Positions 23,652 through 36,329 are shown, numbered from the stretch's first letter. The stretch is 64,000 nt of DNA from Icerya purchasi (GCA_039619475.1 CM077115.1:40982944-41046943), one strand, 5' to 3'. Notes: generated from the sequence alone by a model not told the origin. Numbers and translations are program-made.

Positions 23652-23985
23652 CTATCTTGCCTCCGTTTCTCGCATAGTCTCCTTCCTTCTTCTCTAAATC
23701 GCTTTTCCTTGGCTGCATCTCCTTTTTGTTTATTGGATCCCGAAGGTTCCCAGTATGTTTGTGATGCGAATCACGTGCTCTTCGAGTGTTCTGGTTTATC
23801 TCGTGAGCGTGAGTTACTTTATTGTCATCTTTTAATGCTTGGTCTTCCTGCTCTTTTCAACGCCTCTTATGTTCTTTCCCTACCTATTCTCTCAGTTGTT
23901 CATGTCCTAGGGGTGTTCCTTGATTCCATTGTCGACAAAATAAAAATATAATTTCTATTCTATTCTATGCATCTATTCCATTTTG
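23652..23985 (+). pseudogene. LINE family A, 3' end (third and most intact copy)
   Basis: One uninterrupted frame of 100 codons (23652-23951) reads LSCLRFSHSLLPSSLNRFSL, then a CCHC-like knuckle (C-x10-C-x3-H-x4-C, ending CDANHVLFEC), then ELLYCHLLMLGLPALF, ending FLDSIVDKIKI. The first block corresponds to the R-L-R-x-GH-S segment downstream of the RT in many LINEs. The 3' end has no poly-A but ends in TTCTATTCTATTCTA. Only the last tenth of the polymerase is present. It is the best reference for recognising the other four ends of this family in the window. Confidence 0.75.
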
Positions 23986-24061
23986 CTGGGCTAAATGCTC
24001 TCTGGTAGCAAACCCAAGGGGGGTAAAAAAAAAAGTTTACCACCACCAAAAAATTCATTAC

Positions 24062-24095
<34 letters not shown>

Positions 24096-24125
24096 CAAAT
24101 AAATTAAGCAAATAAATAAATAAAA
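24062..24125. repeat. (TAA)n and (TAAA)n microsatellite
   Basis: AAT triplets followed by AAAT/AAAC tetramers. Confidence 0.9.
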
Positions 24126-26690
24126 GTAAATAACGGATTCCAGCTAAGAAATAACATTGATATACCACATTTTTCCCAACTTGCGTTCCCGATTTTTGCT
24201 GTTCAGTTGTGCTCGAGTGCCTAGTAGCACGTCGGTCACGACACGATCAATTTTTCTTCCTGCTTATTCTGTTTTGGCACAGTGGATTATTCATGCCCGT
24301 GTTTATTTCAAAATATCCCCTAAAGGGGGAGGGATAATAAATTTTTTTTTCTTTTTCAAAATATCTATTGTAAAGAAGAACAATCTTCAAATATTTTTTG
24401 GGTCTAATGATCTGTTGATGGCCAAATGGTTTTATACTGGACTAAAAAAAATACATTCAATTTTTTTTTCTTTTCTTTTCTTTTCTTTTATTAACAACAA
24501 ATACTCAAAAAAAAAAAAGAAAAAAAAGAAAAAAAAAGCAGTGAATTACATGTGCATGAGTGTTCCGGAATTTTATTAATACTTGACGAATATGGCGAGA
24601 ATTGATCGTTTCCAGAAATGTCAGTTTTACGCCTATTTAGCCGAAAGTGTGTTTCATCGGAAAGAGATTGACAATTTCTCCGGAAGAAGCTTATTCATTC
24701 CAGTTGCTTTATGCCTGGGCTTTTGAATTTTATACACACACACACAGAAGGAAGTGTAAACAAGAGATTTATTTTCTAATAGTGTCTGTCGTTTTCTTTA
24801 GGCACTTTTTAATGACGTTTCAAATTAAATTGCTATTTGCCAACGAAAAATGGCCAGTCTTTTTTATATTCATGACGTAGCAGGTCTGGATGTAAGCATA
24901 TGGTTGAAATTCGGCGCTTTTCGTATTGCAACGAAAAAAGGATTTATTTGAAATTTTCAACTTACGCGTTCGTTAATACAATAATACTGTAATCGACGTC
25001 GAAAGCTGTTTGTAACAGTGAAATAAAAAAATGGCACGACATAATTACTAATTACATGTTCTAAAAACGATGAATATGATTGTTTTAAATTAATTCTCTG
25101 CAGCACATTTTTAGTTAATTAATCAAACTTCTGGAACGTAATACTCTCTTCCTATTTTAAAAACTAATTTTAAGTAATTTTGACTTCAGACAAAAATTAT
25201 TCAACTGTAGAATAACAGCTAAATACTAGGTCAAAAAAAGGAACATACGTAAAAAAAAAGAAACATAAAAAACTGATACTCTATTTTGTAGAACGTTTTT
25301 AAAATAACGAATTCATTGTTTAGTATTCAAAATGATGGTTGACTAGAACGATTGGACTACCTCACTGGGGTTTCCCGTTGTCATCGAGATCTAGTAGCGG
25401 TAAGTAATAACTATTAAAATCAGTAATCGCTAATAGTCACGTGAAAAAGGCAATGCCAGACGTGTATGTTATCTCACAGGCATACAGATATCGTTGTTAA
25501 AGATACGTACGTGAGCCTACGCATTTGTATGTCGATAAATCAAATGTTCACAATGTTAGGATGAAGTCTTGCGTAAACATTCGTATCGCATATAGAATTG
25601 ACACGAAAATACCAGCTGTATCTGTGTACAGCTAGCGGACCAGTCCTTGGACTGCAACAAAGATCCAAGGAGATTTCGTAATTTATTCTTAATATTTTTA
25701 TTAGGAATCACTTTTGTAGGCGTTAATATATAAAAATCCAATTTTCTGAATGATTAAAATCACTTTAAGAATTTCGTATTATTGATCGGAGAAATTAAGT
25801 AATTTTAGTAATTTGTCCAATTTTGGTTAATTCATGTTCCAACATGCCACATTCGTCGCGGTTTCTTTTTAAAATTAGTTTTGTAATTGTCTAAACGCAT
25901 AAAACTCGTACTGGAGAGTTGTGGACAGGCTATTTCTATAACCTGAGAAGTAAAAATGAGTTCATGCGTTACGTATGTTGCAAATAATTTACAATAAAAA
26001 AAATAAGAAAAAAGAAAAAAAAAACAAGTTTGGTAATGCAAGGCACACCGACGATAATTTTCAATCGCAGCCTCCTCATTTTTTGTCTTCCAAAACGATA
26101 AAATCTATAAGATTGAAATAGAACAATTTTTTAATTTATTAAAACTGCAATTGTGTTTTCGAACACGATTCTGAGAAAAATGCTTCCCTATTATTCCACA
26201 CCAAGTTGACTTTGGCTTTGCACCGAATCTTTTATCGGAATTCGCGAAATTAATTTAGATGAAGACGTGATAACAATAAAATGCCTAAGATTAAATGTAA
26301 TTTTGAAACTTAATTTAAAAAAATAAAATTTTAAAGGTACGTCGATCGGTATGTGATTTTCTCATTTAGATTTTAGATTTCAATCTACATTTCGCTCTGG
26401 AAGGAAAAACTATCGTAATAAATCCGTTTTTAAGAGGTATTTTTCTAAAAATCTGATAACGGATTACTAGTATTTAAAATCCAAGTGTTCGCCTGTCATT
26501 GTAGTGTATCAGATACGAAAGGAGACCTATATCGGTTTTAGCTTCTTTGTGTGGACGAGCTAAACAGTAAGTACAATTGAAACGCGCGCCAATATTCTCT
26601 GCTTTGTACGCGTTCTTAGGAGATTTAATCAACGCTCCATACGGAGAGATATGACGGCCTAATAAAATTTTCAGAAGGACTTTGTGGCTG
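24126..26690. other. AT-rich non-coding DNA
   Basis: No gene is recognised. A 140-codon frame at 24157-24579 is carried by poly-T and poly-A runs and is not a gene. Confidence 0.5.
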
Positions 26691-26694
26691 TGTT

Positions 26695-27025
26695 GTTTTT
26701 TTTAAAATAAGTCGTGGGTCCCACATGGTTAATTTTGCCCGTTGTGTGAGTGCCCGACACTCTTATTAACGTTTATGCAAAACACAAAATTACAACTATT
26801 CTTGCTTATCCTATACATCATAATATTAGTCAACTTAATATTATATAAATTATAACATAGTACACACGTACAAATACGCACAAACAACGTAAATACTCAT
26901 TTGCACACCGCTAAATATCTTCAAATACAAAGACAAGAAAGTAATGAAAAAAAGAACAAAAAAAAAATTAGTCTTATTTTAAAGAGAAATGACAGAGAAA
27001 AAAAAATAACCGAAACTAATAAATA
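26695..27025 (-). mobile_element. retroposon 3' end, copy 1 (poly-A terminated on the minus strand)
   Basis: On the minus strand the segment ends CATGTGGGACCCACGACTTA followed by TTTTAAAAAAAA. About 300 bases are shared with 32145-32545, in the same order: the GTGGGTYCCAC end, TGTGTGAGT, ACAACTATTCTTGCTTATYC, TATAAATTATAACATAGTA, and TTTTAAAGAGAAATGACA. A shared 3' end with an A tail points to a LINE or SINE family. No recognisable protein remains. Confidence 0.6.
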
Positions 27026-27740
27026 AATCGGAAGAACAGCGGTCTTAGCTGTCTACGCTTGATTATTACGATTAAATACTTATTTAAATAATATTTCTCC
27101 AATTAAATCTTGAATAATTGTATTCACATCACCGTTAACTGTTGAACTTTCAAAATATTAAAGATTGAAAAATTAATTTTTGCATTTTTAAATTTTAGTT
27201 AATTAAATTTAATATCTGCTTTAAAAACGGGTTCCTTATTTTTCAAAAAAAATAACGGGGGGAGGGGAGAAATAACTCTGATTAATTGGGTTTTAATATA
27301 GAACACGGAAATTGTTTTCAATTATATCGTTTGAAATAAGCGATCTATAACTTACTGTTTGCTATATACAGTATGCGTTTCGTTTTTGTCGTTATTAATA
27401 GGCGCACCAACTATTATGGTACTACGCTAGTATTTATTAATAAGCAATTACTAATCAGAAATATATATAATAAAATACAGTTCAGATTAAATGTCCGATA
27501 TATTTTGGAGTTACCTCGCGTTTAATTTAATTAATTTAAAACTAAAACGATACCCAATGAGAATAAATTCGTATGCATATTTGCTACCATTTATTATTCT
27601 GATTTTAAATTAATTAAATTAACCGTGAATATAATAGGAACCTGTAGATCCAACGGAGTACTCTGGCAGATTTCTTTCTTATTCAATTTGCTTTGGCACT
27701 TTGCCGCATAACTGGAAGTACCGGAGGATTTGCTACTGAA

Positions 27741-27798
27741 GTATATAATTATATATATATATATATATATATGGATATGGATATGGATATGTATATGT
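27741..27798. repeat. (TA)n and (GGATAT)n microsatellite
   Basis: A TA tract passes into GGATAT and GTATAT hexamers. Confidence 0.9.
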
Positions 27799-29862
27799 AT
27801 CTGTAGGATATGACGCACAGAAAAATTGATTTATATCTTTTACAGAATTCAAGAAATCTAAGTAAAGAATAAAATATTAAGATGATCGGGATGAATGGGT
27901 AGAATGGTAATAATCTCGAAATTGACTCGACGGTAGCAAATAACAAAAAAAGTTAAACGGACGTAATCGTAGAAAATAAAAAAGATTTAATAATTAGTCG
28001 ATGTTCATTTCAGGCTCAAAAATAAACAAACACTTTTTTATTATAAGAATCAAGCGGGGAAAATGAGATTGTAACTTAATTTATGATTACTTTTCTTTTT
28101 TTTTTTTTTTTTTCTTAATTTTAAATATTTATAAATTTGAAAAACCAAAAAAATTTTTTTATAATGTTAAAAAACTATACTTTTCCTGAATTAATAAGCA
28201 GTTAATTTTACTCAGTCAGCTTCCACCAACTGTTATATCGTTGGAAAATATTTACTGACTAAAATTGTTTAAATTTTTTCGCGTGCTTAATACGTAGAGT
28301 ATCTGGTGATCGAGCTTCGCTCTAATTTATTCTGAACTGACGAAGTATTAATGAGTTTTACAAGCATTTAAAAATATAGCAACAATGTACATGTGATATG
28401 AAAGTTACATCCGTATTCATTGTGATATTTTTCTATATTGACTTTTCCGTATTCGTAAAATCAAATTGAAAATTCTTGAGCAAATATTTTTCATCACGAA
28501 ACAAACATATACCTCGGTTTTTTAATTTGATATTTATCAAGGTAAACAAGTGTATTGTTTTTATTTAATTTTAAATGAACTATTTATATAAGTGTAGCTA
28601 TTAAAAATCGACTACTATTCGCCTCCGATGAAGGATTGGTCGTTTAGTAGAATTTTCTAAATAAAGGGAAACATAATGTGTCCGTGTTGCTGATCATACT
28701 CTCGTATGTTTAGTGTTTAATAAAAAGTAAATTTAACAGTTCGCTTACTTAGTACGTTAAATAGAAAACTGAGATTTATGGTGAAATAAATTTGTCATCA
28801 CGATATATTTCTGTGGCGCGATTTCGAACTATCACGCAAATTAAAATACACTTTCAAAATTGAAAAGTAGGATAACGTACGCGACTTTAACTTTCCTATT
28901 ACGTACGTATTATTGTTACACATTTGTATTATTATTGTTACCTCTTTGGAAAAATGTTTATCAAACTGATGAGTATACTTTGATCTGCAAGTGTTCGAAA
29001 TAAATACGAGGAAAGCTCGGTTAAGCAGCTCTATTTTTGTACTATAATACGAGCAAAAGTTGTCTATATATGTAGATGTGCGTTCTCGGAAACGGTTCCA
29101 ACGACATTGATAAAATTTACCAACTACAGGCTTTCAGAGATCTCATCTCGGGAAAACGATTAGTCGAGGTCTTATCGTCGAGGAAATTCTATGAAACAGG
29201 TAATTTTAAAAGGGAGGCGACCAATGTTTAGGTGATCACCGTATTTTAGGGTTTATTAAAAAGTAAATAATTCGCTTATTTACGAAAGATGTAAAAAGTA
29301 ATGATTTTATTTTCAAATGAAATAGTACATTATCGTTATACTTATTTACGCTTTACTTAACGATAGATAATCGTTATTATACGGGCGATATTTTCTAATA
29401 ATATTTATGGGAATGTAAGTTTCATATCGTGCGCGTATCACTGCTTTTAAAACCCTTAATTAATTTACAAGAATAGATAAACCTCGGTGTCACTAGATAC
29501 ATTATTAAGTCAGTAATTCTTCTACCTGCACAGCAATTGTTTGTCAGAAAAAGATAAAATTTAATTAAAATACACAGGTCTTGCTAATTTATAATAATAT
29601 ATCTAGCTCTATGAAATTGATATTTTATTTTAGTATTGTTATCACGTTTCTATAACTTTCGCAATAGTGTTTCTTTTTTTTAATTTCCATATTTTGTTCA
29701 TTCTTCTAAGAAAATTAAAATAATCATCTCTTTCAAGCCGATGTATAAACGACAATGCTTTTTCAATTTTATACGTTATTTTTAAACGCTTCTGAAACTC
29801 ATTAATACTTTGACTTCAAAATTCAGAATAAATCCCAGTAAAGCTTGGTCGCCCGGTGCTAA

Positions 29863-29985
29863 TAAATATATATATATGCATATATATTTATATATACATA
29901 TATAAATAAATATATATATTTATATGTACATATATATAGTTTTATATATTATATATATATATATATATAATATATATATAATGGT
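29863..29985. repeat. compound (TA)n tract
   Basis: About 120 bases of TA, TATATT and TATATG, with several self-complementary blocks. Confidence 0.9.
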
Positions 29986-30393
29986 TTAATTTTCTTTAGA
30001 TAGTTAAATAAGTTATCTAAAAGTAACGCTTACCAACTATAAATCGAATCAAAACTACAATTTCTTTACGTGTTCATGTCATATAGTCAGTTTCAATGAT
30101 AGAACTTGTTTATGCGCAGTTTTTGAGGAGTGCTGTCTATTTGCTGATCGACCGATTACAAAAGCTCAAAGTTTACTATAAAGTTAGCACCCCTTTCGAT
30201 CGTGCTTATTGCGTTGTTTTCTCTCTCTCTCTCTATCTCTCTCTTTATGCCTCTTGTTTTTTTTTATGTTTTTTTTTTTTTTGCAGAGTACAAATTAACT
30301 ATCGGTTGCTAAGCAAACGTAAGGGCGAGGCCAACTTATTTTTCTTCCTTCGGTGGTCGTCATCAGTGTGTATTCTTTGCGATGCTCACTCAC

Positions 30394-30439
30394 GCGATCT
30401 TCCGCTTTCGCATTGTTGTTCGACGAATGAACGACCCAT
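30394..30439 (-). CDS. candidate alternative first coding exon
   Basis: On the minus strand an ATG at 30439 opens a frame MGRSFVEQQCESGRS that ends, plus one base, at a strong donor-like GTGAGT (30393-30388). The intron phase (1) is the same as that of the well-supported first exon at 62583, which is what an alternative promoter would need. The DNA upstream in transcription (about 30440-30740) has more CpG than its surroundings. The exon is short and there is no homology support, so this stays a candidate. Confidence 0.2.
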
Positions 30440-31460
30440 TTTTAAGCCGAATACCGACGGATAGACAGACAACACCAACTCGCAGGCATTTCGATTTTCA
30501 ATACCTATCGTCGATATAATCGTTGCGATATAACGATGAGAGGTAATTTTTATCTTTAGTCCTGATCGCTACACGCAAGCATACCGCTTGCCATTGTCTT
30601 TGAGGAACACTGTCGAAGGGCTTCCCATGCGATACCGTTTTCATTTTCGAAACGCATTTTAATTACAACCGAGTGAAGATGTACCCGGTTTTCCCACTTT
30701 TTACAGCTCTTTGAACTAAATGCTAATAAATCGGTTATCAAAATATAATAGTATCAGCGTCGAATAGAAATGATTTGCGCACTAATGTATGGCGATAAGG
30801 AGAAAACAAATTTATTTATAGTACATTAATTGCACGATGAGTAGTGTTTACGCGTTATTATTAACTCGTATGGACGTTAAAAATGCGATGGTTTCTTTTT
30901 CTTTCTTGTGAGCGTGACATATAGAAGTACACTTGTAAGGTTTTAACTAATTAAATTTATAGGGAAAAGTAAAACTCCGGTATGTAGTTTTTATCATATG
31001 TTACCGATAGAATGCGCACAGAGGCACTAAGGTGACTAGAGAGCACTGAATATTATTATATTTAAATTAGCTCGATTATGTTTACGCTTTTTGTACCGGT
31101 TTTCAGTATTATAATCACAGTCACCGGATATTATTAATTGTCCGTGTGTGAATAATACGAATCAACAAACTTTTGTGTTCTTTTGATAACTCTGATTCTT
31201 CTATGACGGGGAAAGTTGAGCGTGTTATTATATCGCGTGTCTTAAGTATTATTCGAAAACAGTGATTATGGACTAGTATGTGTGTGTGTGTGTGTTATAC
31301 GACTAACAAACTAAAGTTCTATACAGAAACTTCAGGGTATTTTTTTTTTTTTGCTCTTTGCCCCAAACAAATACAGTTCATTTGGCCAGCAAGCTACACT
31401 ATGATTAGATATGAAAAATTACAAGAGACAGAAAAATAAGGAATGGAAAGGAAGAAAAGG

Positions 31461-31605
31461 AAATTCCATTCTACAATATGGCCGCAACTACACAAAGCAG
31501 TGCCCACAATGTCCGATGAAACTCAACAGAAACAAAAATTTTCCAAAAAAATTCCATTTCACAATACGACCACAGTTGCATGGCAATGCTCACAATGCCC
31601 GATGG
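31461..31605. repeat. diverged direct duplication of about 58 bp
   Basis: AAATTCCATTCTACAATATG (31461) recurs as AAATTCCATTTCACAATACG (31549), about 89 bases further on. Both are followed by similar CACAATGYCCGATG blocks. Confidence 0.65.
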
Positions 31606-31756
31606 GAAGAAGGATATAGTCACACTGAAACAATGTGAGAAAAAATAAGAATGCAATAAATAAATCAATAAAGTATAAAATAAAACTAACTGCCTTCATC
31701 AACAAAATAGTAAACTCTAATGAATGAGGGAAAAGAAAAATTAAATAAGACAAAAA

Positions 31757-32110
31757 TTAAATGATAATCTTGTTTCCATCAATAAGCTTTTTTTTTTTTT
31801 TATATAATTTTTTTATAAATTTAACCAAAATGTTGTTATTAATTATAAAGCGGACCATAGTAAAAATTGCAATAGGTCCAGAACAGAGTAAATAATGAAC
31901 ACCATATGGAGGGAACAATCCGCACGAAATTAATTCTTTATAAAACCTTTTCCTATTGCGTTCGTATTTGTCGCAGTTGAACAGCAAGTGATTAATGCCA
32001 TTAAATAAGGAGTAGACCTAATGTGATTACTGTTGCACTCAGAGGAGTCTGCAAAATTTAATGGCATACGAGAATGCCCCATATATAATCTACAAACTAG
32101 CGTGACATAC
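31757..32110 (-). pseudogene. LINE C-terminal fragment, family B
   Basis: On the minus strand the order is CRLYMGHSRMPLNFA, then a Cys/His stretch, then, in another frame, LLFNCDKYERNRKRFYKELI and GVHYLLCSGP. This is the R-L-x-MGHSR segment, zinc-knuckle-like region and C-terminus of a non-LTR retrotransposon polymerase. At least one frameshift (about 31980) breaks it. It is distinct from family A. On its 5' side it is cut by the A tail of the retroposon at 32112-32545. Confidence 0.7.
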
Positions 32111-32111
32111 C

Positions 32112-32271
32112 TTTTGTTTTGTTTTTTTTTTTTTGTTTTTTTATTTATTAAATAAGTTGTGGGTTCCACAGGAAAAGTATGACCGTTGTGTGAGTACTCA
32201 ACATTCTTATTAACCTTTATTTACAACTATTCTTGCTTATTCTGTACATCATAATATATTAGTCAACTTAA

Positions 32272-32310
<39 letters not shown>

Positions 32311-32545
32311 TACTACTACATATTGCCGGTCCAACAAACGGACGGTATATGTGCTATCACTGCCGTACCCGACCCAAATATTAGTCAATTTAAGATTATA
32401 TAAATTATAACATAGTATATACATGCAAATATATACACACGCCGTGCATTTGCATACCAACACATGAGGGCAGCTAAACATCTTCAAATCAAAAAAACCT
32501 GATCTTATTTTAAAGAGAAATGACAAAGGAAGAAAACAAGAAAGG
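32112..32545 (-). mobile_element. retroposon 3' end, copy 2, with a triplet-repeat insertion
   Basis: This is the same element as at 26695-27025, ending on the minus strand in CTGTGGAACCCACAACTTAT and a long A-rich tail (32112-32150). Between 32275 and 32375 the match is broken by (TTA)n and a block with CCGGTCCAACAAACGGACGG. The tail lies directly against the LINE fragment ending at 32110, so this copy probably inserted into that older LINE. Confidence 0.6.
32275..32311. repeat. (TTA)n microsatellite
   Basis: Pure TTA triplets, then ACTACTACT. Confidence 0.95.
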
Positions 32546-32552
32546 ACGAAAA

Positions 32553-32583
<31 letters not shown>

Positions 32584-33490
32584 ACAAAAAGAGAACAATA
32601 AAAGCAAATTATAAAATAGAATGATCCAAAATGTATCTTAAGTATTACTCTTTACACTATTCTTTCAGCCATATACTTCCTTTTTCTACACATCAATATT
32701 TTTTCCGTTTAATATATGACAGGGGATTTTACTAATTAGTTTGATTAAAATTGAATAATCATTATTATCAATTCGTAAATTTACGCCTTCAGAGGATAGA
32801 TGTAATATGTATTATTTTGGTTTCCTGTTAACCGATTTTTTTCCCTAGATTGCAATTTAATATTATTGAAAACTATCAGCTTCAAGAAACTCGCTTTTAG
32901 CTTGATATCATTGATACGTGTGTTTCACATAATTATGGTCTTCGAATATTGCCTTGCTGAATTCCGGCTGTTGACGCAATACTGTGTACACAGAATTTTC
33001 TGTTTTATAAATATGATATTACTGTAAATTTATAATGTACCAGAGTAGTAATCGTTATTCTCTTTTGCTTTTTTTTTTTTTTTTTTTGCAATTTTCCATC
33101 GAAAATCATAATTCTCTTAGCGAAGTTTTTTTCTCTCTGTTGTATCGCTTATTCACGAGGTTCACATCCCATAAATTAATTTAAATGATATTTGCGTTGT
33201 AAACGAAACTTGCCGTGATAATGGATCTTAATTTATACCGCAAAGGATTACATTTCTCTAAATAGAAAAACCCCGTTTATTATTTTGGTCTTATGAAAAA
33301 ACATAGTAAGTCAACAAATATTACAGTTCGTTTTACCGTTGCGCGCTACGTTGAAAACAAAAAATTACCACCATCAGCGCTGGTTCAATGTCCGCAGTTG
33401 ACTAGAATTTTTTAAAACTATAAAACAAAAAAAAATTCCCGCGCCAATTTTTTATTTTCGCGTTGTACCCAGGTGGAAATTGTAAATCAG
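32546..33490. other. non-coding DNA, nothing recognised
   Basis: It begins with (AAAT)n at about 32550-32585 and contains a poly-T run at about 33068-33087. No gene or repeat family is visible. Confidence 0.5.
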
Positions 33491-33496
33491 GTAATC

Positions 33497-33580
33497 GGGT
33501 AGCTGAGGCATTCGGTTATTATCGGCAGTTGCCTCGTAACCCAACGCTGGTAGGTAACATCTGAAATCGAATCCTGTTCA
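33497..33580 (+). other. tRNA-like promoter pair, possible SINE head
   Basis: TAGCTGAGGCATTCGG resembles a tRNA A box and GAAATCGAATCCTG, about 55 bases on, resembles a B box. I cannot fold a cloverleaf, so this is not a tRNA gene. It may be the worn head of a tRNA-derived SINE. Confidence 0.25.
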
Positions 33581-33779
33581 TAATAGAGAAGTCATCCGGG
33601 CGAATGTAAACACGATTTCCTCAGATTCGCTGGACTCTTTGATGTAGCCCTTCTCTTGTCGTGGTTAGATTTTTTTCTTTTTTGTTTTTCGAGGGAAGGG
33701 GTTTAACTTTTACCCGGAAACAATTAGAAAAGGGAAGTCGATTATATTTTTATACGATCCGCTATTGTTAATAAAGAGC

Positions 33780-35455
33780 AGCTGGAATAACGAGTAAAAG
33801 AAGGAAGAAACATAATATAAGAGGCGCAATAAGAAGTAGAAAGATCAAGCCTCAGCAAATCGGAATGTAGTGCGGAACGGTCAACAGAAAGTGATGAGAA
33901 TATTCCAAGAACGCATGATCTGCGTCACCAACAAGAGCCAATGAGAAAAGAAAACGTGAAGAAGACAGCAGAGAATGGTTATAACTTGGGGGAACAATGA
34001 AGATAACAACGAAAAGTAAAGGAAACAAAAAAAATCACGGATTAGAACAAAAGAATAGGTTGAAAAGAAAGAGCGATTATTAGCAAAAGGGGAAGTGTAA
34101 ACACCTGACTAAAAAAATCGGTGTGGGGAAGAAACTTTCACACAGCGGAAGGAGATTAAAGAATGGGATTGTTTAAAAAAAAAAATGTGAGAAGAAGCAA
34201 CGACCGCAACCAAAGAATCGGTTGCTTGATTGCCGAAAATTTCCGCGAATTGCTAGAAACCTACAACAAATCGATTTCAACGGAATGAAGAGAAGAGAAA
34301 ACGTGAATAAGTGAGAACGTATATAAAGAATAATAAAATCACAGGCGTGATCAGGTAGAGGAGATGGCCTAAAGATGGCACTTTTAGAGTCAGAAATAAT
34401 CGAAAAAACTCGAAGAAAAGATAATAACGGAAAAATAATGGAATGTCGCAGTATGGCCATCAAGTCGACTGTGAATATGAAACAGGAAGGAGGAAAAATT
34501 TCGGAAAAGTTAAAATCTGGAAGGATAAGGAAATAGGAAATTCGTAATAATGCTGTAGGATTCCTGTGTGATTAGAGTTGCGGGAGAAATTTTGAAAGTA
34601 AAAACATTTTAGAAGGATGGAAAAGTTCGGCAAAACTGAAGGAACAGTAGGGGAGATTACTAAAGCAGATTGTGCGAAAAGAACTAAAACGAAGAGAAAT
34701 AACAGGATAAGATAGGGATTTTCGTAGGTGTAAAACGCCAGCGTCCAGAAATGGAAAGGTAGAAACGAATAAGAGACGTGCGTGGAAGACGCTTAGCGAC
34801 AGTTTGAATATAGACAGGGGCGGTGTGTTCAGCAGGGGAGGGTTTAAGAGCACCTAGATAAAGTCGAAAGAAAGAATTTTGGATTGTAATCTAGAGAAAC
34901 GAGACTTGAGGCGTATAGCAGTAAAGAAAAAAATAGTATACAATTTTACAAATTTGATTCATACAGAGAAATCAGAATATTAGGGATCCCATTTAGGTTG
35001 GGGATAGGGCTTTTAGCAATGTTAATTGACTAACGGGAAAAAGATATTTGATATGTTCAGACAAAAAAAAAACAAATGACTGTCTCCAGGAAGATATCAA
35101 GATGACAGAAACAATTAATACGAAAAAGAGAAATATTGTTCAAAGCTGGATTGAGTAAAATTATAAAGTTGGAAAGTAAATGCGACGTAAGAATATTTAG
35201 TAAAAAAAGATAAAAAGGTTAATCGCGGCATAATTGCGTAGTGAGAGACGACGCCTCAAGTGCAATACTATCAGACGAGGAAAAGAGCAGAATGTCAAAG
35301 ATGATTTAAAGGGAGACCAATATTATGGATATTAAGAAGAGAATAATTCTTGAGGAAGAGCTCGAAAAAAAACAAAAAAAACCGTTTTTGTAGTAGATAG
35401 AAATGGATAAGAAAGGTGGATAGCACAATTTATCGCAAGATTAAAATAAGGGAAG
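33780..35455. other. long purine-rich plus strand, about 1.7 kb
   Basis: Across this tract the plus strand is dominated by A and G (blocks such as GAAGGAAGAAAC, AAGAGAAGAGAAAACG), far more than the surroundings. Open frames occur on the minus strand (34173-34463, 34572-34853), but their Phe/Leu/Ser/Pro-rich composition is simply what pyrimidine-rich DNA encodes. No repeat unit, domain or poly-A boundary is visible. Similar tracts lie at 43690-43990 and 47165-48850. They may be old gag-like ORF1 sequence of a LINE, or strand-biased low-complexity DNA. Confidence 0.5.
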
Positions 35456-36187
35456 TAAACTGTGAACTGTTAGTTGCTGTCACTCTATCGTTTAGAGTTA
35501 GTAAGTGAACATTATCAATTCTATGTTTAACTTACATTTTTATTCTCTATGTATGATAAAATATTTCCGAATAATTTCCTAGAATTTTCTTAAACTCACA
35601 AATCACTACTTTTCTACAGAAACGCGATCATCAACTTGCGAGAAAACGTGTTCGCTTGTCACGCTAGCTGCTCCCTTCATTCAATAAAAAAAAAAAAAAA
35701 AAAAATGTTTGTTAGCGGATAGCGGTTAACCGCGTTCAATATTCTGAGTTACATGTAAAATACGGCAATGCCACTATAAATTCTAGCATGAAGATTGACG
35801 GAAGATAAATTGCAAATATAAATTTATCGTTTGCCCCGCGCATTTCGGCTTGTTCTTTTTTGCGGCCTCATTCATTATTAACGTCGTAAAAAAATGGAAA
35901 GCATTTTAAAAAATGATACCCATTACGTTAATGAGATAGACGTATTCGCGTGTTTTAGAAAAGTAACGATGTGAACGTACATCAGCGGGCTAGTGAACAT
36001 TTTAAATATAATTAAAATGGAATAATCGGCAAAAATTCTGAACAAAACAAAAAGTAAAGAAACCAAAAAAAGAAAAAGAACAATTTTGTTGCATTTATTT
36101 CTCCTACGTTTATGGAAATATAATAAAGTTTAAACAGTTAACTAAAAGAAGTGCGGTATAATACTTTTTTCCGCCCCAGTTTTTAAC

Positions 36188-36225
36188 ATCTGGCTAATTT
36201 ATATTTATTATTGTTGTTATTATTG

Positions 36226-36296
<71 letters not shown>

Positions 36297-36297
36297 T
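36188..36297. repeat. (TTA)n microsatellite, about 110 bp
   Basis: TTATTG and TTA triplets, the longest triplet tract in the window. Confidence 0.95.
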
Positions 36298-36329
36298 TGT
36301 TCATTTGTTTACTTATATTTTGGTTCCAC

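Larger units (their letters stand above)
27026..30285. other. AT-rich non-coding DNA with (TA)n tracts
   Basis: No gene is recognised. Simple repeats are (TA)n with GGATAT variants at 27741-27798 and a long run of TATA/TATATTTA variants at 29863-29985. Confidence 0.5.

Noticed and set aside
24157..24579. 140-codon frame, the second longest on the plus strand
   Set aside because: Much of it is poly-Phe and poly-Lys from T and A runs; the composition is not that of a protein.
30287..30464. plus-strand exon after a strong polypyrimidine-CAG
   Set aside because: The T run is long simple sequence and the following frame has no protein character; the minus-strand reading of the region is preferred, though weak.
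32263..32607. 114-codon minus-strand frame
   Set aside because: It runs through (TTA)n and (AAAT)n simple repeats.
34173..34853. minus-strand frames of 93-96 codons as genes
   Set aside because: Their Phe/Leu/Ser/Pro composition follows from the pyrimidine-rich strand of the purine tract.
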